DNA from: Prevotella sp. UBA6429
GTDB taxonomy: Bacteria > Bacteroidota > Bacteroidia > Bacteroidales > Bacteroidaceae
Length of the DNA stretch: 19,923 nt
Direction of reading: 5' to 3'
Assembly (NCBI GenBank): GCA_002437285.1
Contig: DJOV01000053.1
Location: 1 to 19,923 of the forward strand
Shown in pieces: positions 1 to 6,563 of this stretch; within the stretch, counting starts at the first letter, position 1; each line of letters begins with the position of its first letter. The translations under genes were made by a program, and so were the position numbers. Under the pieces are notes generated by a model. It was not told the origin of the DNA, did no database searches, and saw nothing but the letters and a program-made list of their open reading frames with translations.

Positions 1-255
1 TTGAAAATAACGCCTGTTTTTTTATATACATTGTCCGCTTTATTCAATCCCGACGCAAGGGGGGCATCACTCCAAATGTGCAGTGAATCGTTTTGGGCGT
101 GCATGCCTAATGCGGCTGATGGTGCTCGATATGGAGCAACGCAAAGGGCTTCGCACGCCTTGCTCTCGGCAAGTCCGTGCGAAGCCCTTACGGTTAATAT
201 GACGTGAGCTGTTGCGGTGTGGTCCGCAGGGCGTGGGGCGTGACGCCCCTTGACC
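1..255. other. Non-coding left edge of the window
   Basis: I see no convincing gene here. An open frame from 1 to 207 (TTG start) has no recognisable domain, no promoter box and an unstructured composition, so I do not call it. The segment is the downstream side of the minus-strand peptide transporter that stops at 256-258. It holds two inverted repeats: a long nested one at 144-189 (listed separately) and a short 6-bp one at 235-240/244-249 with a TGA loop, lying 6 nt past the transporter stop codon. Either could be a transcript end. Confidence 0.5.
144..189 (-). terminator. Nested inverted repeat, probable 3' end hairpin
   Basis: Positions 144-157 and 176-189 are perfect 14-nt inverted complements (AAGGGCTTCGCACG and its complement). 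Inside the loop a second 5-bp stem forms (CTTGC at 159-163 with GCAAG at 169-173). The element lies about 67 nt downstream of the minus-strand transporter stop. The run of T residues after the stem is poor on both strands, so intrinsic termination is uncertain. It may instead be an mRNA-stabilising 3' hairpin or a dispersed palindromic repeat. Confidence 0.5.
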
Positions 256-1773
256 TTAGCACACCTTTTCGAGCTTCTTCATGAGCGCCATCATGAAGAA
301 GAAACTCAGGAGGCAGAGCACGATGAACACCGTCCAGACGACCCAGAGCGGATAACCGCCCCAGAGGAAGCCGCCCACGCTGACCAGCAGGTTGCCGGCG
401 GCGGTGGCCACAAACCAGCCGCCCATCATGGCACCCTTGTACTTGGGAGGAGCCACCTTGCTCACAAAGCTGATGCCCATCGGACTGAGCAGCAACTCGC
501 CGAAGGTGAGCACGAGATAGGTGCCCATGAGCCAGTTGGCCGACACGAACGTGCCGTTGTCGCCGGCCAGGCGCTGCGCGTCGGGAGTGTTGAGGCCCAG
601 CGAACCCACGAGCATGATGCCGTAGGCCACAGCGGCCACTACCATGCCATAGGCAATCTTGCGGGGTGCCGAAGGCTCCTTGCCCTTGCGTGCCAGGTAG
701 CCGAAGATGGCCAGGCTGATGGGCGTGAGCATCACCACGTAGCTGGGGTTGAAGTGCTGGAAGATGGGTGCCGACACAGGCACCACGGTGCCAGCCGTGT
801 GCACATAGTCGTAGACCAGGTAGGCCACGGACAGCAGGGCCACCACGGCGGCGATGGCACGGCCCTTGGCCGTCTTGCTCTGGAAGAGGGCGAAGAGGGA
901 ATAGACGATGAAGATAAGCGCCACGAGGTTGAACACGTCGAAAGCCATGGCCTGCACACCCGTGGAGGTCTTGGCGGTGAACTCATCGGCAAAGAAGGTG
1001 AGCGTCAGGCCGTTCTGCTGGAACGCCATCCAGAAGAAGATCACCACGGCAAACACCAGGCAGAGGGCAATGATGCGCTCGCGTGTCTCGGCAGGCGACA
1101 GCTCCTCGGTGGTGCCTTCCTCCTTGGCCATCTCGGCCGAGGTGCCCTCGACCTGGCGGAAGGTGGAGCGGCAGGCGTAGTAGATGATGATCGACAGCAC
1201 CAGCGACAGGCAGGCCACGGCGAAGGCGAAGTGATAGGAGTCGTTCTCGCTGTAGCCGAGTGAGTGCTGTGCCCAGTCCATGATGCGCACGGCAGCCGTC
1301 GGGGCGAAGAGGGCACCGATGTTGATGGCCATGTAGAAGATGGAGAAAGCCTCGTCGCGTCGGCCCTGCAGGGCCGGCGTGTCATAGAGGTTGCCGACCA
1401 TGACCTGCAGGTTGCCCTTGAAGAGACCCGTGCCCACGCTGACGCAGAGCAGGGCGCCGCACATGAAGATCATGGCAAACGTGTTGCCGCCCAGTGGCAC
1501 GGCCAGCAGCAGGTAGCCCACGAACATCACGAAGATGCCCAGCGTGACCATCTTGCCATAACCGAACTTGTCGGCCAGGATGCCACCCAGGAAGGGGAAG
1601 AAGTAAACGGCACCCATGAAAATACTGTAGATCAGACCGGCCGTGCCAGCGCTCAGTCCGAAGTTGGCTCTCAGGAACAGGGAGAACACGGCTATCATCG
1701 TGTAATAGCCGAAGCGCTCGCCTGTGTTGGCCAGTGACAATGCGAAAAGTCCTTTGGGTTGTCCCTCAAACAT
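256..1773 (-). CDS. POT/PTR family proton-coupled peptide transporter (14-helix type)
   Basis: The 505-residue inner-membrane protein belongs to the POT (PTR2) branch of the major facilitator superfamily, which imports di- and tripeptides with protons. The N-terminus carries the POT signature as NTGERFGYY (residues 16-24), then helices separated by short loops and an MFS-type loop (GGILADKFGYGK). The first glutamate of the usual ExxER motif is Asn16. Between the first and second helix of the C-terminal half sit two extra hydrophobic segments (about residues 280-330) that the neighbouring paralogue lacks. The start is the only sensible ATG, directly before MFEGQPKGLF, which matches the paralogue's start. 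It lies 91 bp downstream of that paralogue and is probably the last gene of its operon. The substrate is inferred from family only. Confidence 0.9.
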   Translation of the reverse strand: MFEGQPKGLFALSLANTGERFGYYTMIAVFSLFLRANFGLSAGTAGLIYSIFMGAVYFFPFLGGILADKFGYGKMVTLGIFVMFVGYLLLAVPLGGNTFAMIFMCGALLCVSVGTGLFKGNLQVMVGNLYDTPALQGRRDEAFSIFYMAINIGALFAPTAAVRIMDWAQHSLGYSENDSYHFAFAVACLSLVLSIIIYYACRSTFRQVEGTSAEMAKEEGTTEELSPAETRERIIALCLVFAVVIFFWMAFQQNGLTLTFFADEFTAKTSTGVQAMAFDVFNLVALIFIVYSLFALFQSKTAKGRAIAAVVALLSVAYLVYDYVHTAGTVVPVSAPIFQHFNPSYVVMLTPISLAIFGYLARKGKEPSAPRKIAYGMVVAAVAYGIMLVGSLGLNTPDAQRLAGDNGTFVSANWLMGTYLVLTFGELLLSPMGISFVSKVAPPKYKGAMMGGWFVATAAGNLLVSVGGFLWGGYPLWVVWTVFIVLCLLSFFFMMALMKKLEKVC

Positions 1774-1810
1774 AATAACGTGAATTATAAGTGAATGTGT
1801 GAATATGTGA

Positions 1811-1832
1811 AGCTCCGCCCGCAGGCGGAGCT
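1811..1832 (-). terminator. 9-bp hairpin between the two POT genes
   Basis: AGCTCCGCC (1811-1819) pairs perfectly with GGCGGAGCT (1824-1832) around a CGCA tetraloop. On the minus strand it starts 32 nt after the upstream POT stop codon and precedes the next POT gene. No T-run follows, so partial termination or a processing/stability hairpin within the operon is as likely as a full terminator. Confidence 0.5.
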
Positions 1833-1864
1833 GTCAGTCAGAGTAAGGATGTGCGAGGCAGGCG

Positions 1865-3427
1865 TCAGGCGGTGACGCGCTCAAGCCATTTCACCATGCC
1901 GAACATGACGGCCATGGAGATGAAGCATACCAGCATGAACACCAGCCAGCACTCCCAGAGCGGCCACTTGTTGTACATCAGCGGTCCGACCCACAGCAGG
2001 CTGTTGCCCACGGCCGTGGCGCCGAGCCACAGGCCCTGGCAGAGACCCTGCAGGTGCTTGGGCGCCACCTTCGACACGAAGCTCAGGCCCAGAGGCGAGA
2101 TGAACAGCTCGGCCACAGTGAGGAAGCCATAGGTCAGGATGAGCACCCAGGGACCGGCCTTCTGGATGGCACGCGCTGACGGGTCGAGGGCGGTGAACGC
2201 CTCGGCCGACGGCCAGCCATTCACCATCGAGAGCACCATCAGGAAGCCGTAGGCCAGTCCGGCGATGCCCATGCCATAGGCAATCTTGCGCGGCGTGGAG
2301 ATGGGGTGCCCCTTCTTGGTGAGGTAGGCGAAGATCCACATGATGACCGGTGTGAGGAAGATGACGAAGAAGGGGTTGACAGCCTGCCAGATCTCAGGAG
2401 CCACGGAGTCGGTCTTCACGAAGTCGCGGGCGAAGAAACTGAGGCTCTGGCCGTTCTGGTGGAATGAGAACCAGAAGAAGACGGAGATGCCGAGCACGGC
2501 AAACAGGGCGTACATGCGCTGCTTGATCTCAGCGGCCATGGTGCGCTTCTCCTCTTCCGTATATTGTTCGACGACCACTTCCTCCTTCTTGCCCGGGGTG
2601 GGGAAGAGATGCTTGGAGAAGAAGAAGATGGCCAGCGACACGAGCATCATGGCCACGGAGGCGATGAAGCTGTAGTGGATGCCGGTGTTGAAGGCGTCGA
2701 GGTAGTCCTGGCAGAAGGCGGCCATGTCGGTGAAGTGGTAGCCTGCGAGCTGCACCTGCTGGGCGAGTGTCTGGAGGTTGCTGCTGTCGGCGCCGCTCAG
2801 CGATCCGTTGATGAAGGCATGGCAGAGGCGTGGCAGGTCAGCGTTGTAGGAGAGGTGGTGCACATTGAGCCACCACGAGCGGAGCAACGGCGCAATGAAC
2901 GGAGCGGCCAGCGCACCCACGTTGATGAAGACGTAGAATATCTGGAAGCCCGCGTCGCGCTGGCCCTGTGCCCACTTCAGGCGGTCGGTGCCCTCGCGTG
3001 CGGCGTCGCGCTCAAAGTTGTCGTACATCTGTCCGACGATGGCTTGCAGGTTGCCCTTGAAGAGGCCGTTGCCGCAGGCGATGAGCACCAGGGCGAAGAC
3101 GGTGAACGAGAGCAGGGCGGTGGTGTTCTCGGGGGTGGCGAGCACGGGGATGGACAGGCACACATAGCCCAGGGCCATGACCAGGAGGCCACTCATGATA
3201 GTGCCCTTGTAGTTCTGTGTGCGGTCGGCGATGATGCCGCCCACGAGGCTCATGACATAGATGGCGGCCAGGAACAGGGCGGCGATGAGGCCGCTCGTCT
3301 CGTCGGACAGGCCAAACTTGGAGCAGAGGAAGAGTGCCAGCACGGCGTTCATGATGTAATAGCCGAAGCGCTCGCCCATGTTGCTGAGGGCTGCGAGAAG
3401 CAATCCTTTGGGATGGTTCTTGAACAT
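1865..3427 (-). CDS. POT/PTR family proton-coupled peptide transporter (12-helix type with long loop)
   Basis: This 520-residue POT-family transporter is paralogous to the next gene downstream. It opens with MFKNHPKGLL and the signature NMGERFGYY (residues 16-24), again with Asn where most POT proteins have the first Glu of ExxER. It shares with its neighbour the block FFW-SFHQNG-SLSFFARDF and the segment RKIAYGMGIAGLAYG. It differs in two ways. It lacks the extra pair of hydrophobic segments in the C-terminal half. It has a much longer, partly hydrophilic loop (about residues 180-255, rich in Ser, Ala, Gln and His) between N-half helices. The loop could face the periplasm and interact with a partner, but that is inference. 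The gene begins 50 nt after the outer-membrane barrel gene with no TAnnTTTG box in between, so co-transcription is likely. The exact substrate cannot be read from sequence. Confidence 0.9.
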   Translation of the reverse strand: MFKNHPKGLLLAALSNMGERFGYYIMNAVLALFLCSKFGLSDETSGLIAALFLAAIYVMSLVGGIIADRTQNYKGTIMSGLLVMALGYVCLSIPVLATPENTTALLSFTVFALVLIACGNGLFKGNLQAIVGQMYDNFERDAAREGTDRLKWAQGQRDAGFQIFYVFINVGALAAPFIAPLLRSWWLNVHHLSYNADLPRLCHAFINGSLSGADSSNLQTLAQQVQLAGYHFTDMAAFCQDYLDAFNTGIHYSFIASVAMMLVSLAIFFFSKHLFPTPGKKEEVVVEQYTEEEKRTMAAEIKQRMYALFAVLGISVFFWFSFHQNGQSLSFFARDFVKTDSVAPEIWQAVNPFFVIFLTPVIMWIFAYLTKKGHPISTPRKIAYGMGIAGLAYGFLMVLSMVNGWPSAEAFTALDPSARAIQKAGPWVLILTYGFLTVAELFISPLGLSFVSKVAPKHLQGLCQGLWLGATAVGNSLLWVGPLMYNKWPLWECWLVFMLVCFISMAVMFGMVKWLERVTA

Positions 3428-3477
3428 AGATTTATGGTTTTTGTTGTTAGTGTCTGGTGGCTCTCACGTCTCGTCGG

Positions 3478-4209
3478 TCAGTGGGTGATGTCGAAGAGAT
3501 AGGTGAGCTTGATGGTGAGGGTGCCATAGTTGGAACTGCCGAAGTAGTCGCGCTTGGAGTCGCCGAAGATGTTGCCCAGTCCATAGTAGTAACGTCCCTC
3601 GAGGAGGAAGCGCCCCGCCTTGGGACTGGCAAACTCGATGCCGGCGCCGGCGGCGATGCCATAGTCAAACTTGTTCTTGACATCCATGGAGTCCTGGGCG
3701 CAAACGGAGTTGGCGCGGTCGGCCATGTTGCGCTTGTCCCAGTCGAACGTCATCTTGGTCGACTCGCCGACATAGACGCCAAACTGCGGTCCCGCGTTGA
3801 CGAAGAAGTTGACGCCCCGGTTCTCCCTGCCCCAGGCCAGGTGGGCCATGATGGGCACCTGCACGTAGCTGATGGTGCGCTCATACTGTTCGGCCACGCC
3901 TGTGGCGGCGTTGATGACAGGCTGGTCGTTGAGGTCGCGTATCTTCTCCTTCCAGCCCATCTGGCCATAGTTGACCTCCGCGGCGATGGAGGCGATGGTC
4001 GAGAAATACTTCTCCACGGTGTAGCGCATGGCGATGCCGCCCGTGACACCCCCCTTCATGCTTTGCACCACCTTTGGGGTGAAGCGCACGGTGGTGAGGT
4101 TGTAACCGCCGTTGACGCCCACGGAGAACGTGTTGCGGTGCTGGCCTATCTGCGCCAGTGCCCCGATGGGCAGGAGCAGTGCCAGGAGAGTGATGATCTG
4201 TCGGTTCAT
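3478..4209 (-). CDS. Outer-membrane beta-barrel protein, PorT-like porin family
   Basis: A 243-residue protein with a Sec signal peptide (MNRQIITLLALLLPIGALA, cut before Gln20) followed by alternating short amphipathic strands typical of the Bacteroidota outer-membrane beta-barrel domain (PF13568-like). Examples are FSVGVNGGYNLT, GVTGGIAMRYTV, YVQVPIMAHLAW, NFFVNAGPQFGVYVG, DYGIAAGAGIEF and LLEGRYYYGLGN. PorT of the type IX secretion system is in this family, but I cannot tell PorT from other barrels by eye. I prefer the ATG at 4209 over the in-frame ATG at 4227 because it puts the basic N-terminus directly before the hydrophobic core. The longer start would add MHHTTH. The gene lies 24 nt after the LysM/PBP1 gene and 50 nt before a POT gene, so it sits inside an envelope operon. 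Confidence 0.8.
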   Translation of the reverse strand: MNRQIITLLALLLPIGALAQIGQHRNTFSVGVNGGYNLTTVRFTPKVVQSMKGGVTGGIAMRYTVEKYFSTIASIAAEVNYGQMGWKEKIRDLNDQPVINAATGVAEQYERTISYVQVPIMAHLAWGRENRGVNFFVNAGPQFGVYVGESTKMTFDWDKRNMADRANSVCAQDSMDVKNKFDYGIAAGAGIEFASPKAGRFLLEGRYYYGLGNIFGDSKRDYFGSSNYGTLTIKLTYLFDITH

Positions 4210-4233
4210 GTGTGTCGTGTGGTGCATGGGCGA

Positions 4234-5592
4234 TTAGGGGGCCACCGATTCGATGCGGTGGTCGCGAGTGTAGTGGATGAGTTGGAAGTTGTCGTTCTGC
4301 ATGCCGGCATCGCCCACCTGCCGGAAGCGCAGCGGTGTCTGCAGCGGTGTGTACGCGCTCTGTCCCTGGGTGCCGCGGAAGGCTTTGCCCTGGGCGGCGA
4401 GGCCCCGCAGGAAGAACTGTGCATGGTCGTAGCCGGTCAGGGCGAAACGGGGGTTGTAGTTGACCTGCAGACCCTCGTGAAACCAGTGGCGGTAGGACTG
4501 CTCGAAGCGGCGCGTGCGGCTGTTCTGCGCATTATAATAAAACTGTGCCGGCACGTAGGTGTCGAAACGGAAGAAGTTGTCGAGGTCGTAGTCGGCATAG
4601 AGCAACCAGTCGGTGTAGCCGAAGAGCGTGATCTTCAGGTTGGGGTTGAGGTTCTGCAGGCTCTCGAGCTTGGCCAGGGCCACCGTGAGCTGGGGCATGC
4701 GCCCGGTGTTGAGGATGACCACGTTCTGCTGTCCCGTGCGGAAGGCCTTGGCAAACATCGCCTCGCTGCTGTTGAGGTTGGTGATGTTGTAGGTGATGTT
4801 GTTGCTCTCCAGCCGGTTGCGCAGGCCGAAGGTGAACACTCCCTTGCGCGAGGTGGTGTCATTGCAGTCGATAAACACGGGATGGGCCTTGGGGAAGAGG
4901 CGCAGGTATGCCTCGATGGCGCTGCTGTTCAGGCGGTCGGGGCTCTGCCACACCTGATAGATCTGGCGGTAGCGCGACACGTCGTCGCCACTGATGGAGA
5001 AGGGGATGACCATGCGGATGTCGCGCGCCTTGCAAAACTCGGCAAGGCCCCGCACCTGATGGGTGTAGAGAGGACCGAAGATGATGTCGCAGCGGGCTGC
5101 GGCCGGGTCGGCGGTAAACTTCTCGATGTTGTCGTCGATGGTGACGTTCCAGGCATGCACGTCGATGTGCAGGCCGGCACGCTTCAGGCTGTCGCAGGCC
5201 ATGAGAAAACCGCGGTAGTATTCCGTCATGCGGCGCCCGTCGCCGTTGACGTTGTGCAGGGGAAGCATGATGCCCACGTGCACGGTGCTGAGCCCATGCT
5301 GCTGTGAGGCGCCTCCCTTGGGCTGGGCCGTGGCCGCCTGGGCCACAGGCTGGGTCGACGGCCAGGGGATGAAGAGGCGGTCGCCCTTCTTCAGGCTGTA
5401 GTCGGCGGTCTTCATTTCCGGGTTGGCGGCTCGTAGCTGGTCTTCCGTGAGCCCGTATTTCTTGGCGATGCCGTAGACGGTGTCTTTCTTCTTCACCTTG
5501 TACACGTCACGCCATTGGGGCACTTGCGCCGCCACGGCCAGGCCGAGACAACACACGACGATGAGCAGGAGGCATCTGCATAACTTTACCAT
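4234..5592 (-). CDS. Periplasmic LysM + PBP1-fold (substrate-binding-like) protein
   Basis: The 452-residue protein has three parts. A signal peptide spans residues 1 to about 22 (hydrophobic core LLLIVVCCLGLAVAA; no valid lipobox, so probably soluble). One LysM domain (about 30-76, YKVKKKDTVYGIAKKYGLTE ... GDRLFIP) should bind peptidoglycan glycan chains. After a Gln/Ala/Pro linker, a type I periplasmic-binding-protein fold runs from about 104 to the end (VHVGIMLPLHN, DIIFGPLYTHQVRGLAEF, MVIPFS, VFIDCNDTT). The closest known architecture is the Bacteroidota family annotated as LysM/PBP1 or amino-acid ABC substrate-binding protein, with LpoA as a distant analogue. No ABC permease is adjacent. 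Instead a barrel and two POT carriers follow. It is the first gene of its operon, with a TAnnTTTG box 29 nt upstream of the ATG. The ligand is unknown. Confidence 0.85.
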   Translation of the reverse strand: MVKLCRCLLLIVVCCLGLAVAAQVPQWRDVYKVKKKDTVYGIAKKYGLTEDQLRAANPEMKTADYSLKKGDRLFIPWPSTQPVAQAATAQPKGGASQQHGLSTVHVGIMLPLHNVNGDGRRMTEYYRGFLMACDSLKRAGLHIDVHAWNVTIDDNIEKFTADPAAARCDIIFGPLYTHQVRGLAEFCKARDIRMVIPFSISGDDVSRYRQIYQVWQSPDRLNSSAIEAYLRLFPKAHPVFIDCNDTTSRKGVFTFGLRNRLESNNITYNITNLNSSEAMFAKAFRTGQQNVVILNTGRMPQLTVALAKLESLQNLNPNLKITLFGYTDWLLYADYDLDNFFRFDTYVPAQFYYNAQNSRTRRFEQSYRHWFHEGLQVNYNPRFALTGYDHAQFFLRGLAAQGKAFRGTQGQSAYTPLQTPLRFRQVGDAGMQNDNFQLIHYTRDHRIESVAP

Positions 5593-5621
5593 AAACGTGT
5601 CGTTTAATTCAAAATCAATTG

Positions 5622-5629
5622 CAAAAATA
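5622..5629 (-). promoter_or_regulatory. Bacteroidota -7 box for the LysM/PBP1 operon
   Basis: On the minus strand the sequence reads TATTTTTG, an exact fit to TAnnTTTG, 29 nt before the ATG at 5592. It lies in a very AT-rich stretch. I see no convincing TTTG -33 element at the expected distance, so this rests on the -7 box and position alone. Confidence 0.5.
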
Positions 5630-5673
5630 CAAAAAATATAATATAAACCTCATAGTTTTAAGAGGAAATTCAC

Positions 5674-5681
5674 TAACTTTG
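5674..5681 (+). promoter_or_regulatory. Bacteroidota -7 box for the PKD-like/CHU_C gene
   Basis: TAACTTTG matches TAnnTTTG exactly and lies 47 nt before the ATG at 5729, implying a 5' leader of roughly 40 nt. It is back to back with the minus-strand box at 5622-5629. No clear -33 element is seen. As uvrA has no box of its own directly upstream, this promoter may also serve uvrA. Confidence 0.6.
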
Positions 5682-5728
5682 CATGAGGCGGTTATAAAAA
5701 TCCGCCACTCACCAAAGACCCTTGCAAG

Positions 5729-6448
5729 ATGAAATCGAAAATCATATCCGCACTTCTCCTTTCGCTTCTGGCCATCGGGGCGTGGGCGCAAGACAGCTAC
5801 CCCACCATCAACCCCGCGGCGACCTACACCGACAAGGACGGCGAGACGCACACGGAGACTAGCATCTCCGAGTCGGCCCCGCTTGCCGTGACGCTCCAGG
5901 CCAACGCTGAGAACACGGCAGGATGGACGGCCCACTACGAGTGGCGATTCTACAAGGAGGGCAAGCGTGACGCACCCTACCTCATCCGATATGACGAAGA
6001 CACGCAGTACACGTTCACCCAGTCGGGCGCCCATTGTGTGGAGCTCTGGGCCACATTCGTCCAGGGCAGTGACACCGTGGCCTACACCGACAGCTACTGG
6101 GAGTCGGAGGCATCGCCCATCATCATCTCCATCTCCGAGAGCCGGCTGGAGATGCCCAACGCTTTCTCGCCCAACGGCGACGGCATCAACGACATCTACA
6201 AGGCGAAGAGTGGCTACCAGAGCCTTGTGGAGTTTCATGCATACATCTTCAACCGCTGGGGACAGAAGCTCTATGAATGGAGCGACCCGGCAGGGGGATG
6301 GGACGGCAAGTACAAAGGGAAGGATGTGGCGCAGGGCGTCTACTATGTGCTGGTGAAAGCCAAGGGAGCCGATGGGCGCACCTTCAACATCAAGCGTGAC
6401 GTCAACCTGCTCAGGGGCTTCACCGAGAGCACCGGCACCAGCCAGTGA
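5729..6448 (+). CDS. Small secreted PKD-like protein with T9SS type B (gliding-motility/CHU_C) sorting domain
   Basis: The 239-residue protein has a clear signal peptide (MKSKIISALLLSLLAIGAWA, cut before Gln21). A PKD/Ig-like beta-sandwich follows at about residues 48-130 (YEWRFYKEG, YTFTQSGAHCVELWATF). A gliding-motility-associated C-terminal domain covers about 142-230: the hallmark PNAFSPNGDGIND at 143-155, FNRWGQKLYEW, GGWDGKYKGKDVAQGVYYVLVKAKG. In known members this C-terminal domain directs export across the outer membrane by the type IX system. The protein is almost all sorting and Ig-like domain with no enzymatic passenger, so it may be a surface adhesin or structural unit. It is divergent from the LysM/PBP1 operon and 115 bp upstream of uvrA. 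Function beyond export is unknown. Confidence 0.85.
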   Translation: MKSKIISALLLSLLAIGAWAQDSYPTINPAATYTDKDGETHTETSISESAPLAVTLQANAENTAGWTAHYEWRFYKEGKRDAPYLIRYDEDTQYTFTQSGAHCVELWATFVQGSDTVAYTDSYWESEASPIIISISESRLEMPNAFSPNGDGINDIYKAKSGYQSLVEFHAYIFNRWGQKLYEWSDPAGGWDGKYKGKDVAQGVYYVLVKAKGADGRTFNIKRDVNLLRGFTESTGTSQ

Positions 6449-6492
6449 CGGCCCGTTCCCGCCGCGTCGCGATGCTGACGGGGACAGGCCAT

Positions 6493-6514
6493 GGCGCTGC
6501 CATTTGTCAGCGCC
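6493..6514 (+). other. Hairpin between the CHU_C gene and uvrA
   Basis: GGCGCTG (6493-6499) pairs with CAGCGCC (6508-6514) around an 8-nt loop, 45 nt after the CHU_C stop and 50 nt before the uvrA ATG. There is no T-run after it, so it is more likely a weak attenuator or processing site than a terminator. It may have no role. Confidence 0.35.
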
Positions 6515-6563
6515 GCGGACAACGACAAAAAAGGTAAAAGGACATTTTCTTAGCAACAGACTT

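Noticed and set aside
1..207. 68-codon TTG-start frame at the left edge
   Set aside because: There is no domain, no promoter box, and the hairpin at 144-189 lies inside it. It is more likely intergenic.
3478..4209. Calling the barrel PorT with certainty
   Set aside because: Length and fold fit PorT, but many Bacteroidota beta-barrels share this pattern, so only the broader family is claimed.
3457..5307. 616-codon plus-strand open frame over the barrel and LysM/PBP1 genes
   Set aside because: It is antisense to two genes with clear domains and signal peptides. Its translation is Val/His/Gly-rich with no recognisable motif, as expected from high GC and codon bias of the opposite strand.
6372..6563. 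64-codon N-terminal extension of UvrA
   Set aside because: It overlaps the preceding gene out of frame, is low-complexity and has no UvrA homology. The conserved region starts at the ATG at 6564.
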